DNA of 64,000 nt from Pseudomonas sp. QS1027 (GCF_002814235.1 NZ_PHSU01000003.1:496001-560000), one strand, 5' to 3'; shown: positions 1 to 9,944, counted from the first letter of the stretch. Program-made: numbers and translations. The notes: generated by a model from the sequence alone, not told the origin.

Positions 1-2079
1 GGCCGCGGCAACCTCGGTGTGCCGGTGCTGCTGTTGATCATGCTGGCGATGATGATGTTGCCGGTTCCGGCGTTCCTGCTGGACGTGTTCTTCACCTTCA
101 ACATCGCCTTGTCGCTTGTCGTCCTGCTGGTCTGCGTCTATGCCCTGCGGCCGCTGGATTTCGCGGTGTTCCCCACCATCCTGCTGATCGCCACGCTGCT
201 GCGCCTGGCGCTGAACGTGGCGTCGACCCGGGTGGTCATGCTCCACGGCCAGGAAGGCCACGCCGCCGCTGGCAAGGTGATCCAGGCCTTCGGCGAGGTG
301 GTGATCGGCGGTAACTACGTGGTCGGTATCGTGGTCTTCGCGATCTTGATGATCATCAACTTCGTCGTGGTCACCAAGGGTGCCGGACGGATTTCCGAGG
401 TGAGCGCACGTTTCACCCTCGATGCGATGCCCGGCAAGCAGATGGCGATCGACGCCGACCTCAACGCCGGCCTGATCGATCAGCCACAGGCCAAGCTGCG
501 CCGCCTGGAAGTCGCCCAGGAAGCCGAGTTCTACGGTTCCATGGACGGTGCGAGCAAATTTGTTCGCGGTGACGCCGTCGCCGGCCTGCTGATTCTGTTC
601 ATCAACCTGATTGGCGGCATGGCGGTCGGTATCTTCCAGCACCACATGAGTTTTGCCGACGCCGGCAAGGTCTATGCCTTGCTGACCATCGGTGACGGTT
701 TGGTGGCGCAATTGCCATCACTGTTGTTATCCACAGCGGCGGCAATCATGGTGACCCGGGCTTCCGGCTCGGAAGACATGGGCAAGCAGATCAGCCGGCA
801 GATGTTCGCCTCGCCCAAGGCCCTCGGTGTCGCCGCTGGCCTGATGGCGGTGATGGGCCTGGTGCCGGGCATGCCGCACTTTTCCTTTCTCAGCCTGGGC
901 GCCGTAGCTGGCGGCATCGCCTATATGGTCTGGAAAAAACAGAACGTCGCCAAGGTCCAGGCCCTGGCCGAAGTCCAGCGCCAGCAGGAGCTGCTGCCGT
1001 CGCCGGCGCGGACCCAGGAAACCAAGGAGTTGGGCTGGGACGATGTGAGCCCCATCGACATGATCGGCCTGGAAGTCGGTTATCGCCTGATTCCGCTGGT
1101 GGACCGCAATCAGGGTGGGCAGTTGCTGGCGCGGATCAAGGGGGTGCGCAAGAAGCTCTCCCAGGACCTGGGCTTCCTGATGCCCACTGTGCATATTCGT
1201 GACAACCTCGACCTGGCGCCCAGCGCCTACCGCCTGACCCTGATGGGCGTGACCCTGGCCGAGGCCGAGATTTACCCGGATCGCGAATTGGCGATCAACC
1301 CGGGTCAGGTCTACGGCCCGCTCAACGGGATCACCGCCAAGGACCCGGCCTTCGGCCTGGAAGCCGTCTGGATCGAAGTCAGCCAGCGTTCCCAGGCGCA
1401 GTCCCTGGGGTATACCGTGGTCGACGCCAGTACCGTGGTGGCAACGCACCTCAACCAGATTCTCTACAAGCACTCCAGCGAGCTGATCGGCCACGAGGAA
1501 GTCCAGCAACTCATGCAGTTGCTGGCCAAGGGCTCGCCGAAACTGGCCGAAGAGCTGGTGCCGGGGATCATTTCCCTGTCGCATCTGCTCAAGGTGCTGC
1601 AAGCGCTGCTCGCCGAACACGTGCCGGTCAGGGATATCCGCAGCATTGCCGAAGCGATCGCAAACAATGCCACCAAGAGTCAAGATACTGCCGCTATGGT
1701 TGCCGCGGTTCGCGTCGGATTGTCCCGCGCAATCGTCCAAAGCATTGTAGGGCTTGAGTCCGAGCTACCTGTGATCACCTTGGAGCCAAGGTTGGAACAG
1801 ATATTGCTCAATAGTCTGCAGAAGGCCGGACAAGGCTCGGAAGAAGGCGTTCTTCTGGAACCGAGCATGGCTGAGAAACTCCAGCGTTCACTGATCGACG
1901 CCGCCCAGCGCCAGGAAATGCAAGGGCAGCCGGTGATCCTGCTGGTAGCTGGACCGGTTCGCGCGATGCTTTCGCGGTTCGGACGACTGGCGGTGCCAAG
2001 CCTGCATGTCTTGGCCTACCAGGAAATCCCGGACAACAAGCAAGTGACCATCGTCGCGACAGTAGGGCCCAACGGCTGA
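1..2079 (+). CDS. flhA: Flagellar export gate protein FlhA (5'-truncated by window edge)
   Basis: FlhA is the large inner-membrane component of the flagellar type III export gate; its cytoplasmic domain docks chaperone-substrate complexes. The frame is open from base 1 (GRGNLGVPV...), so about 17 N-terminal residues probably lie outside the window; a GTG at 19 is internal and not the start. 692 residues are visible. The N-terminal half has several hydrophobic segments (LLLIMLAMMMLPVPAFLL, then the LLRLALNVASTR region) and the conserved FHIPEP-type loop (GRISEVSARFTLDAMPGKQM). The soluble export domain follows from about residue 330. It heads the flhA-flhF-fleN-fliA block on the plus strand. 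Identification is firm. Confidence 0.97.
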   Translation, partial: GRGNLGVPVLLLIMLAMMMLPVPAFLLDVFFTFNIALSLVVLLVCVYALRPLDFAVFPTILLIATLLRLALNVASTRVVMLHGQEGHAAAGKVIQAFGEVVIGGNYVVGIVVFAILMIINFVVVTKGAGRISEVSARFTLDAMPGKQMAIDADLNAGLIDQPQAKLRRLEVAQEAEFYGSMDGASKFVRGDAVAGLLILFINLIGGMAVGIFQHHMSFADAGKVYALLTIGDGLVAQLPSLLLSTAAAIMVTRASGSEDMGKQISRQMFASPKALGVAAGLMAVMGLVPGMPHFSFLSLGAVAGGIAYMVWKKQNVAKVQALAEVQRQQELLPSPARTQETKELGWDDVSPIDMIGLEVGYRLIPLVDRNQGGQLLARIKGVRKKLSQDLGFLMPTVHIRDNLDLAPSAYRLTLMGVTLAEAEIYPDRELAINPGQVYGPLNGITAKDPAFGLEAVWIEVSQRSQAQSLGYTVVDASTVVATHLNQILYKHSSELIGHEEVQQLMQLLAKGSPKLAEELVPGIISLSHLLKVLQALLAEHVPVRDIRSIAEAIANNATKSQDTAAMVAAVRVGLSRAIVQSIVGLESELPVITLEPRLEQILLNSLQKAGQGSEEGVLLEPSMAEKLQRSLIDAAQRQEMQGQPVILLVAGPVRAMLSRFGRLAVPSLHVLAYQEIPDNKQVTIVATVGPNG

Positions 2080-2090
2080 GGTAGTGGGTT

Positions 2091-3419
2091 ATGCAAGTTA
2101 AGCGTTTTTTCGCCGCCGATATGCGCCAGGCCATGAAGCTCGTTCGTGATGAGCTGGGCTCTGACGCGGCCATTATCGGCAACCGCCGGATTGCAGGCGG
2201 TGTCGAGCTGACGGCTGCCCTGGACTACAAGCTCTCGGCGCTGTCGCCGCGGGTGCCGAACATGGAGCTCGAAGACGAGCTGCGCAAGACCCAGTCGCGT
2301 ATCGTCACCGCCCAGGCAGAACTGAGCCTGCGCAGCGACGGCGATACCGACACCACGACCAATCGCCAACTGTTCGCCGGCCTGCCGCTGACCGCCGCCG
2401 AGCCGCTGATCGAACCGACTTTCGACGAGCCGCGGCGCCCGGCGCCAGCGCCAGTGGTGCATGCGCCGACGGTGGACCAGCGGGTCTTCGACTCGATGCG
2501 TTCGGAACTCAACGGCCTGCGCGAGCTGCTGGAAGTCCAGCTCGGCTCCCTGGCCTGGAACCAGTTGCAAGGCCGTCAGCCGCAACAGGCCAACCTCTGG
2601 CGTCGTCTGCAGCGTATCGGCCTGTCCGGGCCGCTGTCGCGGGATCTGCTGGAACTGGTGAACGAGATCGACGAGCCGCGCCAAGCCTGGCGCATGTTGC
2701 TGGCACACCTGGCGCGGATGATCGTCACGCCCGAGGTCGAGCCGCTGGAAGAGGGCGGTGTGATCGCCATGGTCGGCCCGGCCGGCATGGGCAAGACCAC
2801 CACGCTGGCCAAGCTGGCGGCGCGCTACGTGCTCAAGTACGGCGCGCAGAACATCGCGCTGGTGAGCATGGACAGCTTCCGCATCGGTGCCCAGGAGCAG
2901 CTCAAGACCCTGGGACGGATCCTCAACGTGTCGGTGACCCATGTCGACCCGGGCCAGTCCCTGGCCCAGGCCCTCGATCCGCTGCTGCGCAAGCGCGTGG
3001 TGCTGATCGACACCGCCGGCCTGCAAGCCAGCGACCCGGCGTTGCGCATGCAACTGGAAAGCCTGGCCGGACGCGGGATCAAGGCGAAGAATTATCTGGT
3101 CCTGGCCACCACCAGCCAGAAACAGGTGTTGACCGCCGCCTACCACAGCTACAAGCGCTGCGGGCTGGCTGGTTGCATCCTGACTAAGCTTGATGAAACG
3201 GCAAGCCTCGGCGAAGTGCTGAGCCTGGCCATCAGTCACGAATTGCCAGTGGCCTATCTGACCGATGGCCCACGCATTCCGGATGATCTACACCTGCCGC
3301 GCCGGCATCAACTGGTGTCCAGGGCGGTCAGTGTGCAAATGCAGGAAGAGCCCAGCGAGGAAGCCATGGCCGATATGTTCGCTGATATCTACCACAGCCC
3401 GTCAAAGCGGGTGGGTTGA
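2091..3419 (+). CDS. flhF: Flagellar biosynthesis GTPase FlhF
   Basis: FlhF is an SRP-family GTPase that fixes the site of flagellar assembly at the cell pole. The 442-residue product starts MQVKRFFAADMRQAMKLV, typical of the family's B domain. A variable linker follows, then the NG GTPase domain with P-loop GPAGMGKTTT at about residues 229-238, a DTAGLQ switch motif and TKLDE as the guanine-specificity motif. It begins 11 bases after flhA and precedes fleN, the usual order in polarly flagellated pseudomonads. FlhF and FleN act as an antagonistic pair controlling flagellar place and number; this is family knowledge, not visible in the sequence. Confidence 0.97.
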   Translation: MQVKRFFAADMRQAMKLVRDELGSDAAIIGNRRIAGGVELTAALDYKLSALSPRVPNMELEDELRKTQSRIVTAQAELSLRSDGDTDTTTNRQLFAGLPLTAAEPLIEPTFDEPRRPAPAPVVHAPTVDQRVFDSMRSELNGLRELLEVQLGSLAWNQLQGRQPQQANLWRRLQRIGLSGPLSRDLLELVNEIDEPRQAWRMLLAHLARMIVTPEVEPLEEGGVIAMVGPAGMGKTTTLAKLAARYVLKYGAQNIALVSMDSFRIGAQEQLKTLGRILNVSVTHVDPGQSLAQALDPLLRKRVVLIDTAGLQASDPALRMQLESLAGRGIKAKNYLVLATTSQKQVLTAAYHSYKRCGLAGCILTKLDETASLGEVLSLAISHELPVAYLTDGPRIPDDLHLPRRHQLVSRAVSVQMQEEPSEEAMADMFADIYHSPSKRVG

Positions 3420-3420
3420 G

Positions 3421-3531
3421 ATGAGTATTCAGACGTTGCAAATTACCTACATCGATGGTCTGCCACGCATTGTTCCGACAAGTGAACGCGCAGCCACTTA
3501 TGTGGCCTTCCGTCTAAGCAAGACAAGGTAA
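3421..3531 (+). CDS. Possible 36-residue small ORF between flhF and fleN
   Basis: An ATG one base after the flhF stop opens a 36-codon frame (MSIQTLQITYIDGLPRI...). It ends ten bases before the fleN start, so it fills nearly the whole spacer. GGGTTGAG just upstream could serve as a weak ribosome-binding site. The peptide has no signal or membrane segment and I recognise no family. It may be a translated coupling peptide or simply an open spacer; conservation of its frame in related species would decide. Confidence 0.3.
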   Translation: MSIQTLQITYIDGLPRIVPTSERAATYVAFRLSKTR

Positions 3532-3540
3532 GAAGAGAAC

Positions 3541-4374
3541 ATGGGCAGCATGCATCCCGTACAGGTGATCGCGGTGACCGGCGGCAAAGGTGGCGTCGGG
3601 AAGACCAACGTGTCAGTGAATTTATCCCTGGCCCTGGCTGAGCTTGGCCGGCGCGTCATGCTGCTGGATGCGGATCTGGGGCTGGCGAATGTCGACGTCC
3701 TGCTCGGTCTGACGCCCAAGCGCACCCTGGCCGACGTGGTCGAAGGCCGTTGCGAGCTGCGCGATGTGCTGTTGCAAGGCCCGGGCGGGATTCGCATCGT
3801 GCCGGCGGCCTCGGGGACCCAGAGCATGGTGCACCTGAGCCCGGCGCAGCATGCCGGCCTGATCCAGGCATTCAGCGATATCGGCGACAACCTCGACGTG
3901 CTGGTGATCGACACTGCTGCGGGCATCGGTGAGTCGGTGGTCAGCTTCGTCCGCGCGGCCCAGGAAGTGCTGCTGGTGGTCTGCGACGAGCCGACTTCCA
4001 TCACCGACGCCTACGCGTTGATCAAATTGCTCAACCGCGACTACGGCATGAACCGCTTCCGCGTGCTGGCCAACATGGCCCAGAGTCCGCAGGAAGGCCG
4101 CAACCTGTTCGCCAAGTTGACCAAGGTCACGGATCGTTTCCTCGACGTAGCCCTACAATACGTCGGCGCCGTTCCTTATGACGAGTGTGTGCGCAAGGCC
4201 GTGCAAAAGCAGCGTGCGGTCTATGAGGCATTCCCTCGTTCGAAATGTGCCTTGGCGTTCAAGGCTATCGCTCAGAAGGTCGACACCTGGCCGCTCCCTG
4301 CCAATCCCCGGGGGCATCTGGAGTTTTTCGTCGAGCGTCTGGTGCATCAAACGAGTGCGGGACCGGTGCTATGA
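3541..4374 (+). CDS. fleN: Flagellar number regulator FleN (FlhG), MinD/ParA-type ATPase
   Basis: FleN is a MinD-like ATPase that limits flagellar number and restrains the master activator FleQ. The 277-residue product carries the deviant Walker A motif GGKGGVGKT at residues 14-22, a DADLGLANVD switch I/A' motif, and VIDTAAGIG as Walker B. The C-terminus contains an amphipathic region expected to touch the membrane. AAGAGAAC lies just before the ATG. Its stop overlaps the fliA start by 4 bases (ATGA), so the two are translationally coupled. Length and sequence agree with the Pseudomonas protein. Confidence 0.97.
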   Translation: MGSMHPVQVIAVTGGKGGVGKTNVSVNLSLALAELGRRVMLLDADLGLANVDVLLGLTPKRTLADVVEGRCELRDVLLQGPGGIRIVPAASGTQSMVHLSPAQHAGLIQAFSDIGDNLDVLVIDTAAGIGESVVSFVRAAQEVLLVVCDEPTSITDAYALIKLLNRDYGMNRFRVLANMAQSPQEGRNLFAKLTKVTDRFLDVALQYVGAVPYDECVRKAVQKQRAVYEAFPRSKCALAFKAIAQKVDTWPLPANPRGHLEFFVERLVHQTSAGPVL

Positions 4375-5111
4375 CTGCCAGTGGCTATCGCATGTATTCC
4401 AAGTCGTCGCGTGACAGCCAATATGAATTGATTGAACGTTACGCGCCGTTGGTCAAACGTATCGCCTATCACTTGCTGGCGCGGTTGCCGGCCAGTGTCC
4501 AGGTCGAGGATCTGATCCAGGCCGGAATGATCGGCTTGCTCGAAGTCTCGACCAAATACGACTCGAGCAAGGGGGCCAGTTTCGAGACCTATGCCGGCAT
4601 TCGTATTCGCGGCGCGATGCTTGATGAAGTGCGCAAGGGCGACTGGGCGCCGCGTTCGGTACACCGCAATACCCGCATGGTCAGTGACGCAATTCGTTCA
4701 ATTGAAGCAAAAACCGGCCGTGACGCTAAAGATCACGAGGTTGCAGCCGAACTCCAATTGAGTCTCGACGATTATTACGGGATTTTGAACGACACCTTGG
4801 GCAGCCGCCTGTTCAGTTTCGACGACCTGTTGCAGGACGGCGAGCATGAAGGGCTGCACGAGGACGGCGCGAGTGCTCATCTCGAGCCGTCGCGCGACCT
4901 GGAGGATGAACGTTTCCAGGCAGCGCTGGCGGATGCGATTGCCAATTTGCCGGAGCGTGAGCGACTGGTCTTGGCGCTGTACTACGACGAGGAGCTGAAC
5001 CTCAAGGAAATTGGTGAGGTGCTGGGGGTCAGCGAGTCGCGAGTCAGCCAGTTACACAGCCAGTGCGCGGCCCGCTTGCGGGGGCGTTTGGGGGAGTGGC
5101 GAGCGCGCTGA
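4371..5111 (+). CDS. fliA: RNA polymerase sigma-28 factor FliA
   Basis: FliA directs transcription of late flagellar and chemotaxis genes. The 246-residue product starts at ATG 4371 (MTASGYRMYSK), overlapping fleN by 4 bases; a longer frame running upstream inside fleN is not used. Sigma region 2 is seen in YAPLVKRIAYHLLARLP and VEDLIQAGMIGLLE. Region 3 contains a DEVRKGDWAPRSV segment. Region 4 is a helix-turn-helix (NLKEIGEVLGVSESRVSQLH) near the C-terminus. In Pseudomonas FliA activity is held in check by the anti-sigma factor FlgM, which is not in this window. Confidence 0.97.
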   Translation: MTASGYRMYSKSSRDSQYELIERYAPLVKRIAYHLLARLPASVQVEDLIQAGMIGLLEVSTKYDSSKGASFETYAGIRIRGAMLDEVRKGDWAPRSVHRNTRMVSDAIRSIEAKTGRDAKDHEVAAELQLSLDDYYGILNDTLGSRLFSFDDLLQDGEHEGLHEDGASAHLEPSRDLEDERFQAALADAIANLPERERLVLALYYDEELNLKEIGEVLGVSESRVSQLHSQCAARLRGRLGEWRAR

Positions 5112-5113
5112 AG

Positions 5114-5131
5114 GCAGTGTGGGAACACTGC
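5114..5131 (+). other. Short hairpin in the fliA-cheY spacer
   Basis: GCAGTGT, a GGGA loop and ACACTGC form a perfect 7-bp stem two bases after the fliA stop. No T-tract follows, so it is probably not a full terminator. It may mark an RNA-processing or attenuation point between fliA and the che genes. The rest of the 160-base spacer shows no recognisable sigma-28 promoter. Confidence 0.35.
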
Positions 5132-5271
5132 GAACGAGACCGACATGACGTTTGACGTCCTGTGGGTGACTCGGCCGGATGGGGTTTCCATGCAGTCGTT
5201 GAGTGCTGTGCCGAATTGATTGAACAGCGCGTCCAGGTGCTGAACGCGTTTAAGACTGCTTGGAGGTCGAA

Positions 5272-5655
5272 TTGGACAAGAACATGAAAATCCTCATCGT
5301 TGACGATTTTTCAACGATGCGGCGGATCATCAAGAACCTGTTGCGTGACCTCGGGTTCACCAACACGGTTGAGGCGGACGACGGTACCACCGCGATCCCC
5401 GTCCTCAACAGCGGTAGCATCGACTTTCTGGTCACCGACTGGAACATGCCCGGCATGACCGGTATCGATCTGCTGCGCCACGTGCGCGCCGATGAGAAGC
5501 TCAAGCACCTGCCGGTGTTGATGGTGACGGCTGAAGCCAAGCGCGAGCAGATCATCGAAGCTGCCCAGGCCGGTGTAAACGGCTATGTGGTCAAACCATT
5601 CACGGCCCAGGCATTGAAAGAGAAGATCGAGAAAATCTTCGAACGCATCGGCTGA
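5272..5655 (+). CDS. cheY: Chemotaxis response regulator CheY
   Basis: CheY carries the phosphoryl signal from CheA to the flagellar switch protein FliM. It is a single receiver domain. Counting from the usual [10 protein letters not shown] start, the acidic pocket is D7/D8, the phosphoacceptor is D52 (TDWNMPG), the switch threonine is T82 and the lysine is K104 (VVKPFT). The classic 124-residue protein starts at ATG 5284, but the only good ribosome-binding site (GGAG at 5262-5265) is 6 bases from the TTG at 5272. That start adds LDKN and gives 127 residues, so I prefer it. It opens the cheYZAB block. Confidence 0.95.
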   Translation: MDKNMKILIVDDFSTMRRIIKNLLRDLGFTNTVEADDGTTAIPVLNSGSIDFLVTDWNMPGMTGIDLLRHVRADEKLKHLPVLMVTAEAKREQIIEAAQAGVNGYVVKPFTAQALKEKIEKIFERIG

Positions 5656-5677
5656 TGAAGTCCACCACGGGGGCGCT

Positions 5678-6466
5678 ATGGAGCACAACGAATCTTCACT
5701 GGGTGATTTTGAACTAACCCTGAAAAAACATGCCCGCGAACTGGTCGACAGCCTTGAAAAAGGTCGATTTGGCGACGCGGTGCAAATGATCCATGAGCTG
5801 AATCAGACCCGTGACCGTGGCCTGTACCTGGAAGTCGGCAAGCTCACTCGCGAATTGCACAGCGCCATTGTCAACTTCCAGATCGACCCGCATATGCCGC
5901 AGGCCGAGGAAGTGTCGCAGATCACCGACGCCACCGAGCGCCTGTCCTATGTGGTCAGGCTGACCGAAGCGGCGGCCAATCGCACCATGGACCTGGTGGA
6001 GAGCGCGACCCCGAGGATCACCGGCCTGAACGTCGAAGCCAAGGCTTTGGGCGCTGACTGGAGCCGCTTCATGCGGCGCGAAGTCGGTGCCCAGGAGTTT
6101 CGCGAGCTGGCGCGGCGGGTCGAGACGTTCCTGTCCCGCAGCGAGCAGGAAACCCGTGCGGTCTCGAGCGAGCTGAACGATATCCTGCTGGCCCAGGATT
6201 ACCAGGACCTTACCGGCCAGGTGATCAAGCGTGTGACACAGATGGTCACCGAAGTGGAAAGCAATCTGCTCAAATTGGTGCTGATGGCCAGTCAGGTCGA
6301 CCGCTTTGCCGGTATCGAGCATGACCGCGATGCGCTCCTTGCCGAAAAAGATCCACAAAAACAGATGGCCCAGGGTGAAGGTCCGCAGATTCATGCCGAT
6401 AAACGTGAAGACGTTATGTCCGGTCAGGACGATGTCGACGATTTGCTTTCCAGTCTTGGATTCTAG
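5678..6466 (+). CDS. cheZ: CheY-P phosphatase CheZ
   Basis: CheZ speeds dephosphorylation of CheY-P and so ends the signal. The 262-residue product is mostly helical. It includes the catalytic helix segment ILLAQDYQDLTGQVIKRV, whose glutamine enters the CheY active site in the family. It ends in an acidic amphipathic tail (DDVDDLLSSLGF), the known CheY-docking peptide. It lies 22 bases after cheY and 14 bases before cheA. Length matches the P. aeruginosa protein. Confidence 0.96.
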   Translation: MEHNESSLGDFELTLKKHARELVDSLEKGRFGDAVQMIHELNQTRDRGLYLEVGKLTRELHSAIVNFQIDPHMPQAEEVSQITDATERLSYVVRLTEAAANRTMDLVESATPRITGLNVEAKALGADWSRFMRREVGAQEFRELARRVETFLSRSEQETRAVSSELNDILLAQDYQDLTGQVIKRVTQMVTEVESNLLKLVLMASQVDRFAGIEHDRDALLAEKDPQKQMAQGEGPQIHADKREDVMSGQDDVDDLLSSLGF

Positions 6467-6480
6467 GAGCACCCAAACAC

Positions 6481-8763
6481 ATGAGCTTCGGCGCCGATGA
6501 AGAGATCCTTCAGGATTTTCTGGTTGAGGCCGGCGAGATTCTGGAGCAACTGTCCGAACAACTGGTCGAGCTGGAAAGCCGGCCAGATGATGCGGATCTG
6601 CTCAATGCAATCTTTCGCGGTTTTCACACTGTAAAAGGGGGCGCCGGCTTCCTCCAGCTCAACGAGCTGGTGGAGTGCTGTCACATCGCCGAGAACGTGT
6701 TCGACATCCTGCGCAAGGGTGAGCGACGCGTCGACTCGGAGCTGATGGACGTGGTCCTGGAAGCGCTGGATGCGGTGAACGGCATGTTCAGCGAAGTTCG
6801 TGAACGTGGCCCGATCACCCCGGCGACCCCGGAGCTGCTGGCGGCCCTGGCGCGCCTGGCGGAACCGGCGGGTGCCGAAGAAGTGGCCGCACCCGTGGCC
6901 GAGGTGGCGGAGCCTGAACCGGTCGCTGAAAGCGAATCCGGCGACATCACCGACAACGAATTCGAATTGCTGCTCGACTCCCTGAACAGCGTCAAGGCCG
7001 CAGCCGAGGCGCCCAAAGCCGCCGTGGCTGCGGTGCAGGGCGAGGCCGGTGGCGATGAAATCACCGACGCCGAGTTCGAATCCCTGCTCGACCAGTTGCA
7101 CGGCAAGGGCCAGTTCGCCCCGGACGCCGTGGCGGCACCGGCTCCGCCGGCAGCACCCGCGGCGGCCAGCGGCGCGGCTGAAAAAAGTACCGATATTACC
7201 GACGACGAATTCGAAGCCCTGCTCGACCAGTTGCATGGCAAGGGTTCGTTCAAGGTCGAGGCGCTCGATACCACCCCGGCTGCGGCCCAGGCGGCAGAGA
7301 AAACAGGCGCTGCCAGCGGCGACCTGATCACTGACCAGGAATTCGAATCGCTGCTCGACGAGCTGCATGGCAAGGGCAAGTTCACCGAAGTGGCCGCGAC
7401 CACCGCGGTGGCCACGCCGGCCGCGACCAAACCGGTTGCTGCCCCTGCACCTGTTGCCAAGGCGCCCGCCCCGGCCGCGGCGACACCCGCCCCGGCCAAG
7501 GCCGCACCAGCACCTGCCGCCGCTGCTGCACCGGCTCCGGCCCGTGCCCCGGCACCTGCCGCTGCGGCTGGCGACAAGCCGGCCGCCAGCGAAGCGGAAA
7601 CCACCGTGCGGGTCGATACCGCGCGCCTGGACGAGATCATGAACATGGTCGGCGAACTGGTGCTGGTGCGTAACCGCCTGGTGCGCCTGGGCTTGAACAG
7701 CGGCGACGAAGCCATGTCCAAGGCGGTGTCCAACCTCGACGTGGTCACCGCCGACCTGCAGACCGCGGTGATGAAAACCCGCATGCAGCCGATCAAGAAA
7801 GTCTTCGGCCGCTTCCCGCGCCTGGTTCGCGACCTGGCCCGGCAGTTGAAGAAAGAAATCAACCTGGAGCTGGTGGGCGAAGAGACCGACCTCGACAAGA
7901 ACCTCGTCGAGGCCCTGGCCGACCCGCTGGTCCACTTGGTGCGCAACTCGGTCGACCACGGTATCGAAGAACCGGCCGACCGCGAAGCCATGGGCAAGTC
8001 CCGCAGTGGCCGGGTGATCCTCTCCGCCGAGCAGGAAGGCGACCACATCCTGCTGTCGATCTCCGATGACGGCAAGGGCATGGACGCCGACGTACTGCGC
8101 AGCATCGCGGTGAAGAAGGGCCTGATGGACAAGGATGCGGCCGATCGCCTGAGCGAGACCGACTGCTTCAACCTGATCTTCGCCCCGGGCTTCTCGACCA
8201 AGACCGAGATTTCCGACGTGTCCGGGCGTGGCGTGGGCATGGACGTGGTGAAAACCAAGATCGCCCAGCTCAACGGCACCATCAACATCTACTCGACCAA
8301 GGGCAAGGGCTCGAAGATCGTCATCAAGGTCCCGTTGACCCTGGCGATCATGCCGACCCTGATGGTCATGCTCGGCAACCAGGCTTTTGCCTTCCCGCTG
8401 GTCAACGTCAACGAGATCTTCCACCTCGACCTGTCGCGCACCAACGTGGTCGACGGCCAGGAAGTGGTGATCGTCCGCGACAAGGCGCTGCCGCTGTTCT
8501 ACCTCAAGCGCTGGCTGGTCAGCTCGGCCGCTCACGAAGAGCAGCGCGAAGGCCACGTGGTGATCCTTTCGGTGGGCACCCAGCGGATCGGCTTTGTCGT
8601 CGATCAGTTGGTCGGCCAGGAAGAAGTGGTCATCAAGCCGCTGGGCAAGATGCTGCAGGGGACCCCGGGCATGTCGGGCGCCACCATTACCGGTGACGGT
8701 CGTATTGCCCTGATTCTCGACGTGCCGAGCATGCTCAAGCGTTACGCCGCACGGCGTATTTGA
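6481..8763 (+). CDS. cheA: Chemotaxis histidine kinase CheA
   Basis: CheA autophosphorylates in response to chemoreceptors and passes phosphate to CheY and CheB. In the 760-residue product the Hpt (P1) domain has the phosphohistidine at about H49 ([13 protein letters not shown]). A long linker replaces an obvious P2 domain. It holds four ITDxEFExLLDxL repeats at about residues 155, 193, 238 and 281, then an Ala/Pro-rich stretch at about 320-370. Dimerisation follows ([16 protein letters not shown]), then the HATPase domain ([29 protein letters not shown]) and a C-terminal CheW-like P5 domain. A CheY stimulus would be transferred through the linker region. Confidence 0.97.
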   Translation: MSFGADEEILQDFLVEAGEILEQLSEQLVELESRPDDADLLNAIFRGFHTVKGGAGFLQLNELVECCHIAENVFDILRKGERRVDSELMDVVLEALDAVNGMFSEVRERGPITPATPELLAALARLAEPAGAEEVAAPVAEVAEPEPVAESESGDITDNEFELLLDSLNSVKAAAEAPKAAVAAVQGEAGGDEITDAEFESLLDQLHGKGQFAPDAVAAPAPPAAPAAASGAAEKSTDITDDEFEALLDQLHGKGSFKVEALDTTPAAAQAAEKTGAASGDLITDQEFESLLDELHGKGKFTEVAATTAVATPAATKPVAAPAPVAKAPAPAAATPAPAKAAPAPAAAAAPAPARAPAPAAAAGDKPAASEAETTVRVDTARLDEIMNMVGELVLVRNRLVRLGLNSGDEAMSKAVSNLDVVTADLQTAVMKTRMQPIKKVFGRFPRLVRDLARQLKKEINLELVGEETDLDKNLVEALADPLVHLVRNSVDHGIEEPADREAMGKSRSGRVILSAEQEGDHILLSISDDGKGMDADVLRSIAVKKGLMDKDAADRLSETDCFNLIFAPGFSTKTEISDVSGRGVGMDVVKTKIAQLNGTINIYSTKGKGSKIVIKVPLTLAIMPTLMVMLGNQAFAFPLVNVNEIFHLDLSRTNVVDGQEVVIVRDKALPLFYLKRWLVSSAAHEEQREGHVVILSVGTQRIGFVVDQLVGQEEVVIKPLGKMLQGTPGMSGATITGDGRIALILDVPSMLKRYAARRI

Positions 8764-8816
8764 TTCTGGCCCGGCGGCAGGGCTTGAAGTCCGCCGCCGT
8801 GCCTAACGGAGTGTTT

Positions 8817-9944
8817 ATGGTAGTCAAGGTCCTGGTGGTGGATGATTCGGGGTTTTTCCGCCGCCGCGTCTCGGAAATTCTTTCGGCGGATCCAAGCATT
8901 CAGGTCGTCGGTACGGCGACCAACGGTAAAGAAGCCATCGATCAGGCCCTGGCCCTCAAGCCGGACGTGATCACCATGGACTACGAGATGCCGATGATGG
9001 ACGGCATCACGGCGGTGCGGCATATCATGCAGCGCTGCCCGACGCCGGTGCTGATGTTCTCATCCCTGACCCACGAGGGCGCCCGGGTGACCCTCGATGC
9101 GCTGGACGCCGGGGCCGTGGACTTCCTGCCGAAGAATTTCGAGGACATTTCGCGCAACCCGGAGAAGGTCAAGCAGCTGCTGTGCGAGAAGGTTCACAGC
9201 ATCTCGCGCAGTAACCGTCGTTTCAGCAGTGTGCCTGCTGCTGCGCCAGTGGCGACGCCGACACCCGCATCCAGCAGCTACACCAGTCCCGCTCCGGCAC
9301 CCGTGCGTACCACGCCCGTGGCCAGTCGTGCTCCGGCGCCGGCACACGCCTCGGTCTCGACCTCCGGCGCGCCGAAGCGCAAGGCCTACAAGCTGGTCGC
9401 CATCGGCACCTCCACCGGTGGTCCGGTGGCCTTGCAGCGGGTCCTGACCCAGTTGCCGGCCAACTTCCCGGCGCCCATCGTGTTGATCCAGCACATGCCG
9501 GCGGCGTTCACCAAGGCCTTTGCCGAACGCCTGGACAAGCTCTGCCAGATCAGCGTCAAGGAAGCCGAAGATGGCGACATCCTGCGTCCCGGCCTGGCCT
9601 TGCTCGCTCCGGGCGGCAAGCAGATGATGATCGACGGCCGTGGTGCGGTGAAAATCCTCCCGGGCGACGAGCGTCTGAACTACAAGCCCTGTGTGGATAT
9701 CACTTTCGGTTCCGCCGCCAAGTCCTACGGTGACAAAGTTCTGGCGGTGGTCCTCACCGGCATGGGCGCCGATGGTCGTGAAGGTGCACGCCTGCTCAAG
9801 CAGGGCGGTAGCGCCATCTGGGCCCAGGACGAAGCCAGTTGCGTGATTTATGGCATGCCCATGGCCATCGTCAAGGCTGAGCTGGCCGACGCGGTGTACA
9901 GCCTGGACGAAATCGGCAAGCATCTGGTCGAGGCTTGCCTCTGA
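8817..9944 (+). CDS. cheB: Chemotaxis methylesterase/response regulator CheB
   Basis: CheB removes methyl groups from chemoreceptor glutamates and provides adaptation. The start is ATG 8817 ([12 protein letters not shown]) with ACGGAG ahead of it; the frame extends further upstream without a better site. The 375-residue product has a receiver domain with phosphoacceptor D55 ([11 protein letters not shown]). A Pro/Ser/Thr-rich linker of about 70 residues follows. The esterase domain contains GTSTGGP (Ser at about 199), QHMPAAFT (His) and GMGADG (Asp) as the catalytic triad. The stop overlaps the motC ATG by one base. Confidence 0.96.
   Translation: MVVKVLVVDDSGFFRRRVSEILSADPSIQVVGTATNGKEAIDQALALKPDVITMDYEMPMMDGITAVRHIMQRCPTPVLMFSSLTHEGARVTLDALDAGAVDFLPKNFEDISRNPEKVKQLLCEKVHSISRSNRRFSSVPAAAPVATPTPASSSYTSPAPAPVRTTPVASRAPAPAHASVSTSGAPKRKAYKLVAIGTSTGGPVALQRVLTQLPANFPAPIVLIQHMPAAFTKAFAERLDKLCQISVKEAEDGDILRPGLALLAPGGKQMMIDGRGAVKILPGDERLNYKPCVDITFGSAAKSYGDKVLAVVLTGMGADGREGARLLKQGGSAIWAQDEASCVIYGMPMAIVKAELADAVYSLDEIGKHLVEACL

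Noticed and set aside
727..1740. 337-codon minus-strand frame opposite flhA
   Set aside because: Shadow of flhA; no start site or domain.
5112..5271. Sigma-28 promoter before cheY
   Set aside because: No TAAA-N15-GCCGATAA match; only a short hairpin is seen.
6463..8556. 697-codon open frame on the minus strand opposite cheA
   Set aside because: It mirrors cheA codon for codon; the long frame arises from high GC and the Ala/Pro linker. The protein is His/Gln/Arg-rich with no domain.
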